Origin: Marsupella aquatica
Lineage: Eukaryota; Marchantiophyta
Assembly (NCBI GenBank): GCA_973895155.1
Contig: OZ316896.1
Coordinates: 23,436,001-23,500,000, forward strand
Length of the DNA stretch: 64,000 nucleotides
Direction: 5' to 3'
Shown: one piece after another, positions 1-12,319 of the stretch
Position numbering within the stretch: position 1 is the stretch's first letter
Layout: every line of letters begins with the position of its first letter
Notes under the pieces: model-generated
The model's database searches: none
Seen by the model: only the letters and a program-made list of their open reading frames with translations
Told to the model about the DNA's origin: nothing
Position numbers and translations under genes: made by a program

Positions 1-2449
1 GATCGATTTCTTGTGGGTGACCATGCATTGCAACTTGCCGAGGCCAGAGATTGGCAAGGCACAGGTCTACCTGGCAGAGAGGCCAGACCCAAGCCGGGAT
101 TATAACGGGTACCTCCTCAACCAACTAAAGAAGATCTTGAAGGAGGAACAGCAGGTGATCGGCATGGGAAGCGTGTCCCGGCTTGGCTATCACATGCCGT
201 TGTTGTGCCGGTATGCCAGAGGTCAGATCTTTGCTCCAGTGCTTCCCCTGCAGGTAAGGGCACCAGAGGAAGTTCCGGAGCAGAGGCCGGCACCAGAGAG
301 GCCCAACCGGCCCAACCAGCCCGACATTCCAACAATCGAGCAGGTGTTTAGGCCAAGGAAAGAAGACTTGCCGATGCAGCAACCAGGCATGCAGAATCTG
401 CTGAAATTGCTGGAGAAGGAGAAGAAAATGGCATCGGCAACGGCACCGACACCGGTACCGGCAACGGCACCAATATCGGACACTGCCCCAGAGGCCGGCC
501 TAAACCGACTCAGGAGGGAAAACCCCTTTACCGAAACCAAGGAGAGAATTAGGTCGGAACACAAGCCGGGAGTTTGACTATATGTGGGAGCCTCAAGCCC
601 CGAATCAGAGGCAGAGCAGCCAAAGGCTCCTCCCAGCGAAGAGCAGAGCGATAAGCCGGGAATCCAAGCTGTGGAGGAGGCGGTGGAGGACTACAGCAAT
701 GATAACTCCGGCTATGGGTCGGATCATCATGTTCCAGGAGTAAGGACCTGTGGCCGGTTTATCCCCACGCTTCCAAGAGTAGTTTGAGGGGACCCCAACC
801 AGCAGAGTAGCCCCGAGTCTCCCCCAACCAGATGTTGCTCCCCCGAGCTTTGACGACATAAAGCAGACGGCACAAGAGTTTCAGGAGCAACTTAGGGAGG
901 AAGAGAAGGCAGCCCTGGCTAGGGAGAAAGATTTACCAGGAGGATATTGCCCGGAGGACATCAGGCGGCTTGCCGAAAAAAGAAGCGACCCTCGTGCCAC
1001 TATAGAAGAAATCCGCAAGGCAGCTTGGGAGTAGAGGCCGCGGTGGTTGATGCCGATGACTTCTATTTACTCCACCTATGCTAAAGATAGAGCCATGGAG
1101 TACGGGGAGATGTGTGGGGAACTTGCGCTCAGCATCTTTGGGGAGGAGTTGGAGCAGGGACCCTTTTTCCAAAGGGAGATGTTGGAGAAGCACCGATTAG
1201 AAGAAGCGGTGGCTTTGGAGAGAAGCAAGAAGGACGAGGTCATCCGACGGCTTAGGGAGATGGAAGCCGAGGTGGAAGACCTGCAGGCGGCCAAGAAAGC
1301 CCAAGACAAGCTACGGAATAAGCGGCATGAGCTAAACATCATGCAGGGGCAGTTGGATACCGCGTAGTCTGATAATCAGATTATCAAGGATAAACTGACT
1401 CGGACCCAAGGAGAGTTGGCCGGTGCAGTCAAGGAAAGAGAGAAGTGGAAGCGAGAGCTGAGGGGCGCGGAGGAGGCCCACTTAGTAGCCAACAATCGGG
1501 CCATGACGGAGACTCAGAGAAGGGAGAGGGCATTGAAGGGGGAACTCGAGGATATCCGCGGAGCCCTTGAGCAAAAGGAGGCCGAGTTAGGGAAATCCTA
1601 TCAAGGGATTATTGCGCTGCAGCAAGAGCTTGCATCCCTGATGGCCAGCTTCAAAGCCGACCTCCGTGAGAAAGACGACCAGCTCGACCAAACTTATGCC
1701 AAGATGAATAAGATGGAGTCTGAAGTCGTGAAGGAGCTCAACAAGGAGCTAAGAGCAACCCAGGAGGAGAGGGCTACCTTAAAGATGGATTGGAGGAAGC
1801 CCAGAAGGAACTGGAGGAGGCGCGCAAGGACCTGGACGAGACCCAGGAGGAGTTGGAGGAAATCACGAGGAAGATGGAGAACCTACAGCGGCGGGCCGAC
1901 AACTAAACGGAGCGGGTGAAGAAACAAGCCGCAATATTTAAGTGCTTGGCTTCATCAGGTCCAATTCCAATTGGGGCAACCCAGTTACCAGGGGTAGTAT
2001 TGGCCGAAGGACAAGCCGAGACACTCACCCCGGTGCCGGAGGTAAGTGGCAAGGGGAAGGAACCGGCTGTCAAAATAGGGAAGAAGAAGAAGCGGAAACC
2101 TTCTGGGTCTGAGAGTGTTACGGCTTCTCAAGCCGTTGTGACCGAGGAGGTAAACCCGACACCAACCTCCGGCATCGACACGGCGGTGGATCCACCAGTC
2201 CTAGGAAGTGGGGATGGCAAGGCCGAGGCCGGGACAACCAGTAATGAAGCCGAGGTACCGGATCCTCCACTAGAACATGCCGGGGAGGCCGTGGCCGATG
2301 CTGAGGCCAAAACCGATGGTGGACCCAGTCAGGCCGATGAAGAGTTGACTCGGTCCGGGGCAGGTAATCTGTCAAGGGACGGACCGACGGCAGTGGCTGC
2401 GAGGGAGGCGTTGGGGGCGTCCATTGAGGATCCGCCACCGGTGTCGTGA
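1..2449 (+). pseudogene. Broken LTR-encoded ORF3 (relic)
   Basis: This is the ORF3 of the giant-LTR family, beginning in the plant-mobile-domain-like region and ending at the same C-terminal DPPPVS-stop (2447-2449) as intact copies. Against the intact ORF at 55917-59540 it carries in-frame stops at 575-577 (TGA for CGA), 785-787 (TGA for CGA), 1032-1034 (TAG for CAG), 1365-1367 (TAG for CAG) and 1904-1906 (TAA for CAA). It also has small indels, for example an extra base near 826 and a shift near 1785. The coiled-coil segment (about 1080-1900) is still recognisable. All five stops are C-to-T changes, as expected from decay of methylated cytosines. It cannot make the protein. Confidence 0.88.
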
Positions 2450-3352
2450 TGGTGCAAGGGTGCCGTCCCTTTTAAGGAGGGCGGACGTGGAGGTAGGAGG
2501 CATGAGTGGGCAGGGCGGGCGCTGATCTCCAAGTTTAGACTTAAGATCAGGACCAGGAGACGGCCCTGACACTTAGTTTAGTGGGATTGCGGATCCACGG
2601 GTAAGGGCGACACTTGTGCTCCTGCCTCGCTGTACATAGGTAGATTACAGGTAGGATAGATTAAGCTTATGCTGCGAGGAATTGGGCAGATCCACTGCCA
2701 GGATAAATACCTGGGCAGCGGGGAGTCCAGGGCCTCTTCTTTAGCAAGTTTTTAGTTGCACCAGCAGGGCTGGGATCAAGTAGTAAGAGAAGCTCTTGGT
2801 TAGTTATACAGTGACCCTTGTGTATATTCATGTTTCCTCATGCCTAAGAGCTGAATAGAGTTGGCCTCACGGCTTAGTTCGCAGAGCTTGTGTATGAGAT
2901 GTACTGTTTTTTGGCAAGTGCATGGTATAACTCAGTCAGAAGGAGTCATTTTGCTATTTGTGTGTCGCATTAACTTGTGTGAAGAGTGCCCACATCGACT
3001 AATATAGAGAAGGAAAGTAAGCAAGGGAGTGAGGTTGGATGTGTCGAGCTGAGAGAGGTCTTAGCGGCTTAACCAAGCCAAATTGGGGATCATTCCGGCG
3101 GCGGAATCCAAATATACCTAACCAACAGGAGGGAAAGACAAGGGAAGGCCTAGATTAGGCTGGCTACGTATCTCATGACCCGATGAAGGATCTGTCCAGT
3201 ATATGTGTGTAAAATGTTAATAATAGTAGTAGGAGGTTAGCAGCGTCCCATGCCGCTAAGCCGCGGAAACGGCCTCACCGAGTATGAAACCTGCGGGAAT
3301 CGGCTTGTGCGGGGGGGTTTCTTGGGTTTGGGGAGCCATGGAACGCACCACA
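1..3352 (+). mobile_element. Old LTR of the giant-LTR Gypsy family (5' end outside window)
   Basis: The whole stretch aligns by eye with the intact LTR at 55802-60460, from inside ORF3 to the LTR terminus GAACGCACCACA at 3352 (consensus GGACGCACCACA). ORF3 is broken and there are many substitutions and small indels, so this copy is much older than those at 20-40 kb. The non-coding LTR tail (2450-3352) keeps the family landmarks, including a TATA-like GGATAAATACC near 2700. Whether it is a solo LTR or the 3' LTR of a larger element cannot be told, because its left end is outside the window. The next bases (AGGAG, 3353-3357) may be its target duplication. Confidence 0.9.
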
Positions 3353-4118
3353 AGGAGCAACACTTGCGCTCCTGCCTCGCTGTAATTAGGTAGATTACAG
3401 TTAGGTAGATTACAGGTAGGATAGATTAACCTTATGCTGCAAAGAATTGGCGGATCCACTTCCAGGATAAGTACCTGGGCAGCGGGGAGTCCAGGGCCTC
3501 TTCTTTAGCAAGTTTTTAGTTGCACCAGTAGGGCTGGGATCAAGTAGTAAGAGAAGCTCTCGGTTAGTTATACAGTGACCCTTGTGTATATTCATGTTTC
3601 CTCATGCCTAAGAGCTGAATAGAGTTGGCCTCACGGCTTAGTTCGTAGAACTTGTGTATGAGATGTACTGTTTGTATGGCAAGTGCATGGTATAACTCAG
3701 TCAGAAGGAGTCATTTTGCTATTTGTGTGTCGCATTAACTTGTGTGAAGAGTGCCCACATCAACTAATAGATGAAGGGAAGTAAGCAAGGGAGTGAGAGT
3801 TGGATGTGTCGAGCTGAGAGAGGTCTTAGCGGCTTAACCAAGCCAATTGGGGATCATTCCGGCGGCAGAATCCAAATATACCTAAAGAACAGGAGGGGAT
3901 ACAAGGGAAGGCCTAGATTAGGCCGGCTACGTATCTCATGACCCAATGAAGGATCTGTCCAGTATATGTGTGTAAAATGTTAATAGTAGTAGTAGAAGGA
4001 AGTTAGCAGCGTCCCATGCCGCTAAGCCGCGGAAACGGCCTCGCCAAGGACAAAAACTGCGGGAATCGGCTTGCGCAGGGGGGTTTCTTGGGTTTGGGGA
4101 GCCATGGGACGCACCACA
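3353..4118 (+). mobile_element. 3' terminal fragment of a second LTR of the same family
   Basis: This repeats the last roughly 750 bp of the preceding LTR (compare 2606-3352) and ends in GGGACGCACCACA at 4118. It begins in mid-LTR at AGGAGCAACACTT, exactly where the first LTR ends. The simplest reading is that the LTR ending at 3352 inserted into this older LTR, whose left part lies outside the window. A local tandem duplication of the LTR tail is the alternative. Confidence 0.85.
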
Positions 4119-4440
4119 CACTGCATGGCACACTATCACCAATCCTTCCTTGCTGCACATCAGCAGGTCTATTACCCAAGCTAAAAGCATGAGTTGAAAT
4201 TTGAGGACCACTTTTAGCAGTACACTGGACATTCAAGGATGACAACCGAGCTGGCTCGGCATTTAAAGACGGCAACCTGGCAGACTCTGCATTCCAGGAA
4301 GGCAATCTAGTAAGCTCTGCATTCATGGACAACAACTTGGACGACGAAGATGAGGAAGATGGGTGCCGCCCTTTCTTTTGCATAGCGGTAGCCACCATTG
4401 CGGCTGTCTGTTTATCCTTTGAAACAACCAGGACTCGAAC
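4119..4440 (-). CDS. Possible host exon with 10-residue repeats, cut by an LTR
   Basis: An open minus-strand frame reads a serine run followed by four tandem units of about 10 residues of the type LPSLNAEPAR. The units match the roughly 30-bp DNA repeat at 4229-4345. The frame runs into the LTR end at 4118, so any gene here was truncated by that insertion. A splice-acceptor-like CAAAG stands near 4424, but I cannot fit a clean upstream exon. I recognise no domain. It may simply be a minisatellite that happens to be open. Confidence 0.22.
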
Positions 4441-6158
4441 TGCTAATCTAAAGGAGAGAGTGCCTGCCCCCAAGCAGATTGGAACGCATCTTACCAAGGG
4501 TCTGGCCTGGCCTGGCCTGTGTTGTTTGCAGTACGCACTTCCCGACATCTCTCACCTTCAGTTCCTCTACTTGAAGTTTTCTTCTTGGTCTCGGAGTGCA
4601 TTGCTTGCTTTTTCATTTCTCCTCCATTGCCCTCTTCTCATGTTTTTCTTCCTCCAAAGCCTGAAGCCTCTACGCCTTATCTTCCTGAAGCATTGGATTC
4701 CATAGCTTCAGCTGCGACACTTCTCACAAAAACAACCAAGTCATTCAAACAATTGTCACTTGTCGAATAGAAATGTCACAATTGGTTAACGATGACATAG
4801 ACAATCACTTTCCTCAGAGCAGATTTTGAACAGTAACCGAATCCCTCCGGCAAGCAGCACAGATTTTGCATCTTGCACTCGTCAATCACTCCAATTCCTC
4901 AGAACCCCACTCCTCCAACACTGCTCAAGTACGACACTTTTCTCATCAAAGGGGTACCAAAGGAGGATAGGCGGGAGAGTGGCGCTAGCTCGAACAACCA
5001 GTACTGCACAGCAACAGCAAGCAATCGCACGAGCTTCAAATATACACGGACTTTGTACAGCTGCAAAATGGAAACAGGACACCCATCGTGGATGGTCCTC
5101 TGGTTTTCAAGGCAAAAAATGGGACACCGACAGACACATTTAGGGGAATTGCTTTGAATCGCCTGAGAATGATTCCCGCAAAACATGAAGTGCGTACCAG
5201 TCAGTCAGTCCGCCCATCCGCCTGTCCGTCCCTCCCTCCGATCGAGAGAAACGCCAAGGATCCACTTGACTCTACTTCGCCGCAATACAAACTCATGCTC
5301 GTGACTTGTCACATCCGATTCCTGCCTTTCTGAAATTCCATTTCTCTTTCTAGAGAGAGAGGGAGAGAGAGCTATAGAATGATACAAAGCAACGAGAAAT
5401 GCCGATGATCCACTAAACTCTCTCGCCGCAATACAGCCTTGTGCTCGTGACTTGTCACATCCAAAATACGCGTAGATTTATCATCAAAGGGGTACCAAAG
5501 GAGGATAGACGGGAGAGTGAGCACGGTCAATTACCATAGAATTGACGGTAATGTTAAATTTTTCACCCTCCGTAAAAAACAAAAACAAAAATTGCTCTAA
5601 CCAAGTTAGGCCAAAAATCTGGTTGGAACGCGTCGGGAATAGTTAATATTTGTAAAAATAACTTTCTATAAAATTTCATAATAGTTAACTCCCACTAAGC
5701 TAACTATCACTAACTTTTGGTGGGACCTACCCTATCTACACGAAAAGTTGACACCCCCAATGAGTCACGTTGAGGTTTACTTACACCTGTCAGGTCCCTC
5801 AGTTGAGTGCAGCCATTTCGTATTGCTTCAAGGGGAGGCTAAGTGACCACTGTCTACCTTGCATGGGAGCTCCGACCTTTGCAACTACTGACTTTATCCC
5901 TACAGTCCGATCTTCCAGATGATGTAAATTGCAGTTAGGATCGTGAATGGTCATGGATTTGTGTTTGCAAATGGTCCCAATTTTTCACATTTATATGAAT
6001 TTGCATTCTAGGTACGATTTTGGCAAATTTGCCTCAAATAAAATGGTTGGCTGGAAGTGTTCTCTGAGTGAAATACATGTCCGGTGGATATTGAGTCTAA
6101 GGGCGACTTTACAAGACATCAAGCTGCCAGTGTTTAGATTGCCTGAAGCCATGGTGAA
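4441..6158. other. Spacer with small direct repeats, no gene seen
   Basis: I see no convincing coding region on either strand. Two segment pairs are duplicated: about 4940-4980 with 5480-5520 (both contain AAAGGGGTACCAAAGGAGGA), and about 5245-5315 with 5393-5462 (both end GCTCGTGACTTGTCACATCC). A GA-rich microsatellite lies at about 5350-5372. The rest is unremarkable AT-rich sequence. Confidence 0.6.
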
Positions 6159-6394
6159 GCGGTCCAGCTTAGAGCAATCACCAATCCCCAAGTTCATGTC
6201 CCTCAATCAGGTTGGGAGCGGTCCAGCTTAGAGCAATCACCAATCCCCAAGTTCATGTCCCTCAATCAGGTTGGGAGCGGTCCAGCTTAGAGCAATCACC
6301 AATCCCCAAGTTCATGTCCCTCAATCAGGTTGGGAGCGGTCCAGCTTAGAGAAATCACCAATCCCCAAGTTCATGTCCCTCAATCAGGTTGGGA
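6159..6394 (+). repeat. 59-bp tandem repeat, four copies
   Basis: Four head-to-tail units of 59 bp begin GCGGTCCAGCTTAGAG and end AATCAGGTTGGGA. They are almost identical (one visible C-to-A change in the last), so the array is young. Near-identity suggests recent slippage or unequal exchange. Confidence 0.92.
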
Positions 6395-6404
6395 ACCCTT
6401 TCCA

Positions 6405-6595
6405 CAGAAGATGTCATTAAGTGAAAAGATGTCATTGCCCAAAGCATGTCGTTTAGTAACAGATGTTGTTATGTAAAAGATTTCAATTACGGAAAAGATG
6501 TTGTGCAAAAGATGACAATTCACAAAAGAGGTATTTATGTAGAAGACATTGTTACACAAAAAATGATGTTATGTAAAAGGTGTTGTCAGATGTGG
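6405..6595 (+). repeat. Degenerate AAAAGATGTT-type short repeats
   Basis: Imperfect units of about 15-25 bp with a core like AAAAGATGTT or GTAAAAGATG recur through this stretch. The same flavour of purine-rich repeat returns at 7120-7510. Confidence 0.6.
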
Positions 6596-7119
6596 TGGTC
6601 CCATCATCCATGAATCCCTAAACCCCGCCACCCGGCCCACAATAGTTTGGCCCCTAACCTGTTGTTATTTCATTCAAATACATATTCAATTTTGCCAAGC
6701 ATATTAGTACTCATGGAATGTACTCATTTCATGGGAGTAGCAAGGGGAGGGGTGAGCACACTCTCCTTGCATTGCATGGTACATGCAAGGGAAGGTGAAA
6801 CATTGTCATGTTATAAATCATTGTTTGAAAACTATATTCATTTTTGGGGGAGGGGCCAGGCACACACTAGTTCAGGGCATGCATGTTTAGATGCAGTGAA
6901 ATTGAGTAAAAACCAAAACCAAGACAAGAACATGTTCCTTTTGGTACCCATTCTAAACTTCTCCTAAAATTTCCAACATTTTCATTTGAGTAATTATGGT
7001 TGAACTTTGTTACGGACTTGGGTATTTGTCTGCAATATTGTCTCGGATGACATGTAACACATGTTTCAATTTGAGAACAATTTGTATACAACTAGCCCAA
7101 TGCCTGAAGTCAAGGTGGT
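6596..7119. other. Spacer, no gene seen
   Basis: AT-rich sequence with only short open frames and no recognisable product. I see no structured repeat apart from the flanking short-repeat tracts. Confidence 0.5.
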
Positions 7120-7510
7120 AAAAAGATGCAGAGGAGAGAAAAGATGTCAAGGAGAGGAAAAGATGTCCAAGGGGAGGAAGAGAACTTGAGATGAGAAAAC
7201 ATGGTAAAAAAAAGGAAAGATGGCGACATGAAAAAAGCATGTATAGGTCAGATTACAATGTTCAGGCGAGGAAAAGGTGTCGAGGTGAGAAAATATATAA
7301 AGGAGAGAAAAGACGTCCCCAAAATGATGTTGAGGTCAGGGAAATACGTCAAGGAGAGAATCAATGTCGAGGGTGAAAAAACGATGTTGTGATGAGACAA
7401 ATATGTCAAGACGAGAAAAAGACGAGGTAATGAGAAAAATATGTGAAGGCAAGGAAAAGATGTTGAGGAGAGAAAAGTATGTCGAGATTAGAAAATATGT
7501 CAAAGCGAGA
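7120..7510 (+). repeat. Purine-rich degenerate minisatellite (GAGAAAAGATGTCAAG type)
   Basis: Units of roughly 18-22 bp with the core GGAGAGAAAAGATGTC or GAGAAAATATGTCAAGG recur about 18 times with drift. Strand asymmetry is strong (A and G on the plus strand). Open frames across it are low-complexity K/R/E-rich and are not credible genes. Confidence 0.75.
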
Positions 7511-8812
7511 CACCCCTCTAGTATATAGTCTTTGGGGGACCCGCTCCATGGAATGCCCAGGCTTTCTGGTCTTTTTTGTGGGCTTTCTACCAGTAGTGCT
7601 CTAAAAAGACCAGTTGGCCATGAAAATAATACAAAAGAAATCAATCTTAGTGTTTATGTTGATTTGAAATCACTTGGAGCCCAGATAGTGCAGTGCTGTC
7701 AATCTCAAACTGTGCTGGCATCAATCTGAACACCATTCACCCCGCCAGTATCAATTTCTTGGCACCCAACTTAACCCACCTCCTGTTCTTGTCAAGAACA
7801 GGATGACAACAAGTGAGATGTCACTTCCAAGAGTTTTTTTTAATTAGATTTAAACATCCTTCCTATCAAGTGATTGGTCCACTTTGGCTTTACATGAAGT
7901 TGTTGAGAGGTCACTTGTAGTGGAGTCCTCCCAATCCTACATGGACTGGAGTGGGTCCCACAAAATGATTACATGGAGAGTGTAAGTTTGCCAAAGTTTG
8001 AAAGGATCTCTCTGTCTCTTCTCATGTTGTCATACAGTATCAAATGCATTACTCTACCATTGTTTTGGTCAGGAGACAGTCTAAGTAAATGCACCTCTAG
8101 ATCAGCTCCTCTGGAAACCTCAACCTCCAACCCTCAACCCCAACCCAAGCTCTCAACACTCCTCTGTCTCCTAAACTCTAAACCAAACCCTCAAACTTCA
8201 ACACCAAGCTAAACTCTCAACAATCCTTTGTCTAATTAGTTCAAACCCTTAAATTCCAATCCCAACTTGGGGGTCTCAGTATATGGAGCCCCCTCCATCA
8301 ACTGCTGCCACTCACATTTGTTCGGCATTAATGGCAGGGTAGGAATAGACACTAGCCAAAAGGGCCAGCTCTCTTCTTATGTATCCCCTCTTGAATCTGC
8401 CCACAATCTTCTCAAATTTTACTAAGTCCTTGTGCTTATAATTATTCTTTACTTGACTTAAAGTGTGAATTTAGTCCGAGAGATAAATTTTGCTTGGCCA
8501 ATTTGTCCATTGAAGCACCAGGCATCAGTCTTTAGGGAGTAACCACAAGGCAAAGGGGCCAACTCTCTCATTTATCCCCTCTCCCTTCTGCACTTCACAA
8601 ACTTTGCAAAATTGACAGTACAATGTTCTTAGAGCTGTTCTTTAGTTGACTTCGATATAGTGTGAATTTGCGATAGAGGGATAAATTCGGTTTGGCCAAT
8701 CTGAGTCTATTGAAGCACCAGGCATTACTCACTACTTGGGCAATACGGATTGGAACAGATAGACAAATGGGGATTGCTCCCGAGTCACCTTCGAACACAA
8801 CCTTCAATCTGG
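7511..8812. other. Spacer with a roughly 190-bp tandem duplication
   Basis: No gene is seen. Two diverged copies of a unit of about 190 bp lie at about 8340-8530 and 8535-8725. Both contain a GGGCCAACTCTCT-like block followed by TATCCCCTCT, a GTGTGAATTT block, and TTGAAGCACCAGGCAT. A C/A-rich low-complexity tract lies at 8110-8270. Confidence 0.55.
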
Positions 8813-10645
8813 TCACCAGTAATCGCCACAAGAGCATATGCCACCTTTGAAATGATGAAAACGATTGGCATCCCTGGCTATAATCTCACGTCCAGTCACC
8901 TTCGAGATAAACTTGGTTGCGGTATGACAATCTGAACACACCCGAAGGTTCTTCCATACACGAATTGGTTTTCCCCGAGGTATGTGCAAATGTCCGTAAG
9001 CAATAGCCAACTTCTCACTATGAGAGCAAAGAGCTAGTTCTTTATCCTCCTCATTGATATCATGCAACACAAGTCGGGTATCCGGAATGTAGCCTTCAGC
9101 CTTCAGTGTTTCAGTCAATTTATTGAGCTCAGTATATATCGCCCTCGCTTCTGGGTGAGATCTATCCCCTACAGCAAATTTATGGATCTTCTTATCAACT
9201 TCGATAAAGCTACGCCCTGGCTCCTTCCGAAGGCCTCTGTCTTGCATCATGGTGCGCACCAATGACTTCTTCTGTCGCTTACCAGCTGCAGCGTAGATAT
9301 TAGACAGGAGCACCCTATGCAGAGGCATTATTGGGGTCCAACTTGAAAAGCTCCTGAGCGGCAAGTTCGCCCAACTCCACATTACTGTGAGTTCTACAAG
9401 CCCCAAGCAAGGCTGTCCAAGTGACTGTATTTGGTTCCATTAGCATGTCAGTCATGAAGAGCTCTGCTTCCTCCAAGTGTCCAGTCCTCCCAAGCAGATC
9501 CACCATGCAGTTATAATGCTCAATCTCAGGCTCGATGCCATAATCCTGCGTCATAGCTGAGAAGACTCTACGGCCATCATCAACAAGGCCTCCGTGACAA
9601 CAGGCTGACAAAACTGCCACGAATGAATACACGTTGGGGTTCACACCGTCTGCGGTCATTTTTCTGAAGACGTTCAGGGCTTCATTCCACCCATGTTGTG
9701 CAAGTCCACCGATCATTACAGTCCATGTGACTACATCGCGTTTCTCCACTCTGGCAAGAACAAGTCGGGCGTCATCTATACTGCCACTCTCTGCATACAT
9801 GTGAACGAGTGCACTGCCCACACGCAAATCCGACTCCAGTCCGGCTTTTCTAGCGTGACCATGAACCTCCTTCACCCACTCCAAAGCCCCCGCACTTGCA
9901 GATGCATTCAGGATGCTCACATAAGTGATGTCATTTGGTTCGAAGCCTTGGCGTCGCGTTTCAAGAAACATTCGATATGCCTCATGCCCACATCCATGTT
10001 GTGCAAGTCCTCCTATCATTACATTACATGCGATTACATCGCGTTTCTCCATTCTGTCAAAAACAAGTCGGGCGTCATCTATACTGCCACTCTCTGCATA
10101 CATGTGAACGAGTGCAATGCCCACACGCAAATCCGACTCCAGTCCGGCTTTGCTAGCGTGGCCATGAACCTCCTTCACCCACTTCGAGTGCAGATTCAAC
10201 ATGATCACTTCTAGCGTATCCTGCAATCATGCTGGTCCAAGTAATAACACTCTTCTTCTGAATTTGATCAAAAACTCTACGTGCATCCGATAATCCTCCG
10301 CATTTGATATACACATTCAACAGCGTGATTACCACATTTCTTATCAACTCCACTCTCGATGATGCAATCATGAATTTGCTTGACTACTGACAGATCTTTC
10401 TGATGCAAGAGCATTTGCAGAACTTTAACATATGTGTACGAGTCTGTAGGAATGCCTCGCTGTAGACGATCTTTCAAAACAGCAATTGTTTCATGCCTGG
10501 CAGTCCCTTTTGTCGTGACTTGAGACCGATCTCTCGTGCCATAACTAACATGAGATTGAAATCTGCAGTGAGTAATCACATTCGCCCTTGGCTTAACCCA
10601 TGCAGGAGTTGACCATCCATCCACCCAAAGTACTTTCCTTGTCAT
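8813..10645 (-). pseudogene. PLS-class PPR protein with E and DYW domains, frameshifted
   Basis: Family role: organellar RNA-binding proteins in which tandem PPR repeats pick the site and the DYW domain acts as a cytidine deaminase for C-to-U RNA editing. The C-terminal part (9312-8813) shows the HSE zinc/catalytic motif (CSHSEKLA), the second CxxC (CSDCHTA) and the terminal CGDYW before TGA at 8813-8815. Upstream, 10200-9315 encodes several PPR repeats (ALVHMYAESGSIDDAR, NVMIGGLAQHG) and the E-domain region. It is broken three ways: an extra base near 9313-9317 creates TAG and shifts the DYW part out of frame; an extra A near 10344 splits the first repeats; and near 10195 part of a repeat is missing and the frame changes. 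No clear start or organelle-targeting peptide is visible. Two PPR blocks are near-identical, so internal duplication is recent. Pseudogene is most likely, though sequencing errors could explain some shifts. Confidence 0.85.
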
Positions 10646-12319
10646 CTTATGATTGAACTCAAGTGCTCTGGGCTTCGTCTGTCAGCACCACAACCCACGA
10701 TCAGATCTGGTACCAGGATAAAATCCACGACATTCCACGCAGTGCAATGAATTTGAAGTTATTTCTTGAGGACTATGTTTCCCAACGATCTTTCTACAAT
10801 GAATGTTCAGATATAGATAGCAGACCGGTAAGTCTAGGGAGTTCGAGGGTGCATTCCTACCTCTGTCCATATATGTATTTTCTTGTCTCCCTTGCTCCGC
10901 TGTGATATTTGGTAAAGATAACTTGCAAAAGTTGTATGACTCCTTTTCAGCTGAGAGTAACGGCTATCTGTCAAGAATGCAATGATCTTAGAATACTGAA
11001 ATAATTGTGAAAGGCAGATATAGGTAGCTCAAGTATCAATTAGCTTGTTCATACTCTTGTTATTCACTGTAACCACAGAAAGGACAGAGTCAACAGAATA
11101 TCGAAGTTGCACTAAAAACCTTCAGGCAGGAGTCGCATGTTATCGTTGAGGTTTGCATAGGATAGACTCTTATGACACATTGACAGGCGTTCAGTTCTAC
11201 GTTTCCTCCACTGTCCTTTCTATTCTATACACAACCAGAATCTCAGGTTTTTGAAAAGCGACTACAATTCACAAAAAACCCTAGCCAGCATCTGTAGATT
11301 GGCTCTAGAGAATCCTTAATTAGACACAAATGACATGAATGGGAAAGCGCTACCCGTCCTTCTCCTACAATTCAGAACTAAAGCATATGCAGCATTCTTT
11401 AAATTGGCTCTTATACAATCCATCGAGAGACACATATGACATGAAAGTGACAGCGCCTCCCGCCCCCTCGCCCAAGCATCAAACTTCAAGTTCAATTAAA
11501 GTCTTCATCACACAAGCCCCATAGCAGGAAGTTCACGCAATATAAATGTCACCGTGGTGCTGGAACAAGACTTTCTGTTTAAAAGTAGGTACGGATAACG
11601 TTGAAATCGCTCTTCAGTCTCATTACCTGAAGGCCTTGTACAAGAACAATGGCTGATATCCATACCAATCAAACCGGAAGATGACGGATGAACTCTGCAA
11701 ATCAGACGTCTTTGTTGAGAATGCATTCAAGGTCGTTTGATCACATCATAATCCAACAAATGACATGCATACAAAATCAATCATACCTGGCTGTGGAGTG
11801 CAGCCTAACGTGTTCCATATCCCAAATTTCCATCGAGTCAGATCCGTTTCCGTGCCCGGAATAGAGCTTAATGGTACAGTGAGAGATATGATCTTACCTG
11901 TTTAACAAACGTTCCAATCAGTCTAAGTAGTGCAATCTTGCAGAGCCCTCAAATTTCAAGTCTCATCTTTCCTTCCCCTTGGACTAAGGAAACAAATTCA
12001 CTAGGTGAAGGCTCTCTTGGTGAAGGCAGAGGAATCTCAGCTCAACGTAAGAGTTGGAGGAACCCCTAGAAGCATAGCAGTAGCAGTATCTTCTCCAGGA
12101 TCACGTCGTCCTCCTTCATTAAGAATTTAGAACTAAGAAGTGCTGTACACTTCCAAGAATTCCAACTCAAGATCAATGTGAGAGCTCAGCACTACTGCAA
12201 AACCAGGAACAAACTTATCTCGGCCGACAGGCTGAATGACAGTTCCTGCGCAGAAGACTTGGTATATCCCAACTTTGTAAAGCGCTTGTCTTCTTCTCAC
12301 GCCCTTTCACAACTCAATA
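10646..12319. other. Spacer, no gene seen
   Basis: Only short, unrecognisable open frames on both strands. It may include remains of the 5' region of the PPR gene to its left, but I see no further PPR coding sequence. Confidence 0.5.

Noticed and set aside
4420-4520. tRNA gene or SINE head suggested by AGTTCGAGTCCTGG on the minus strand
   Set aside because: Only the B-box and half of a T-arm fit; no A-box at the right distance and no cloverleaf could be drawn.
6159-6394. CRISPR-like array
   Set aside because: The units are contiguous identical 59-mers without variable spacers, in a plant-type genome.
7120-7510. Small basic protein genes
   Set aside because: Open frames follow the AGAAAAGATGTC repeat and have no start context or recognisable product.
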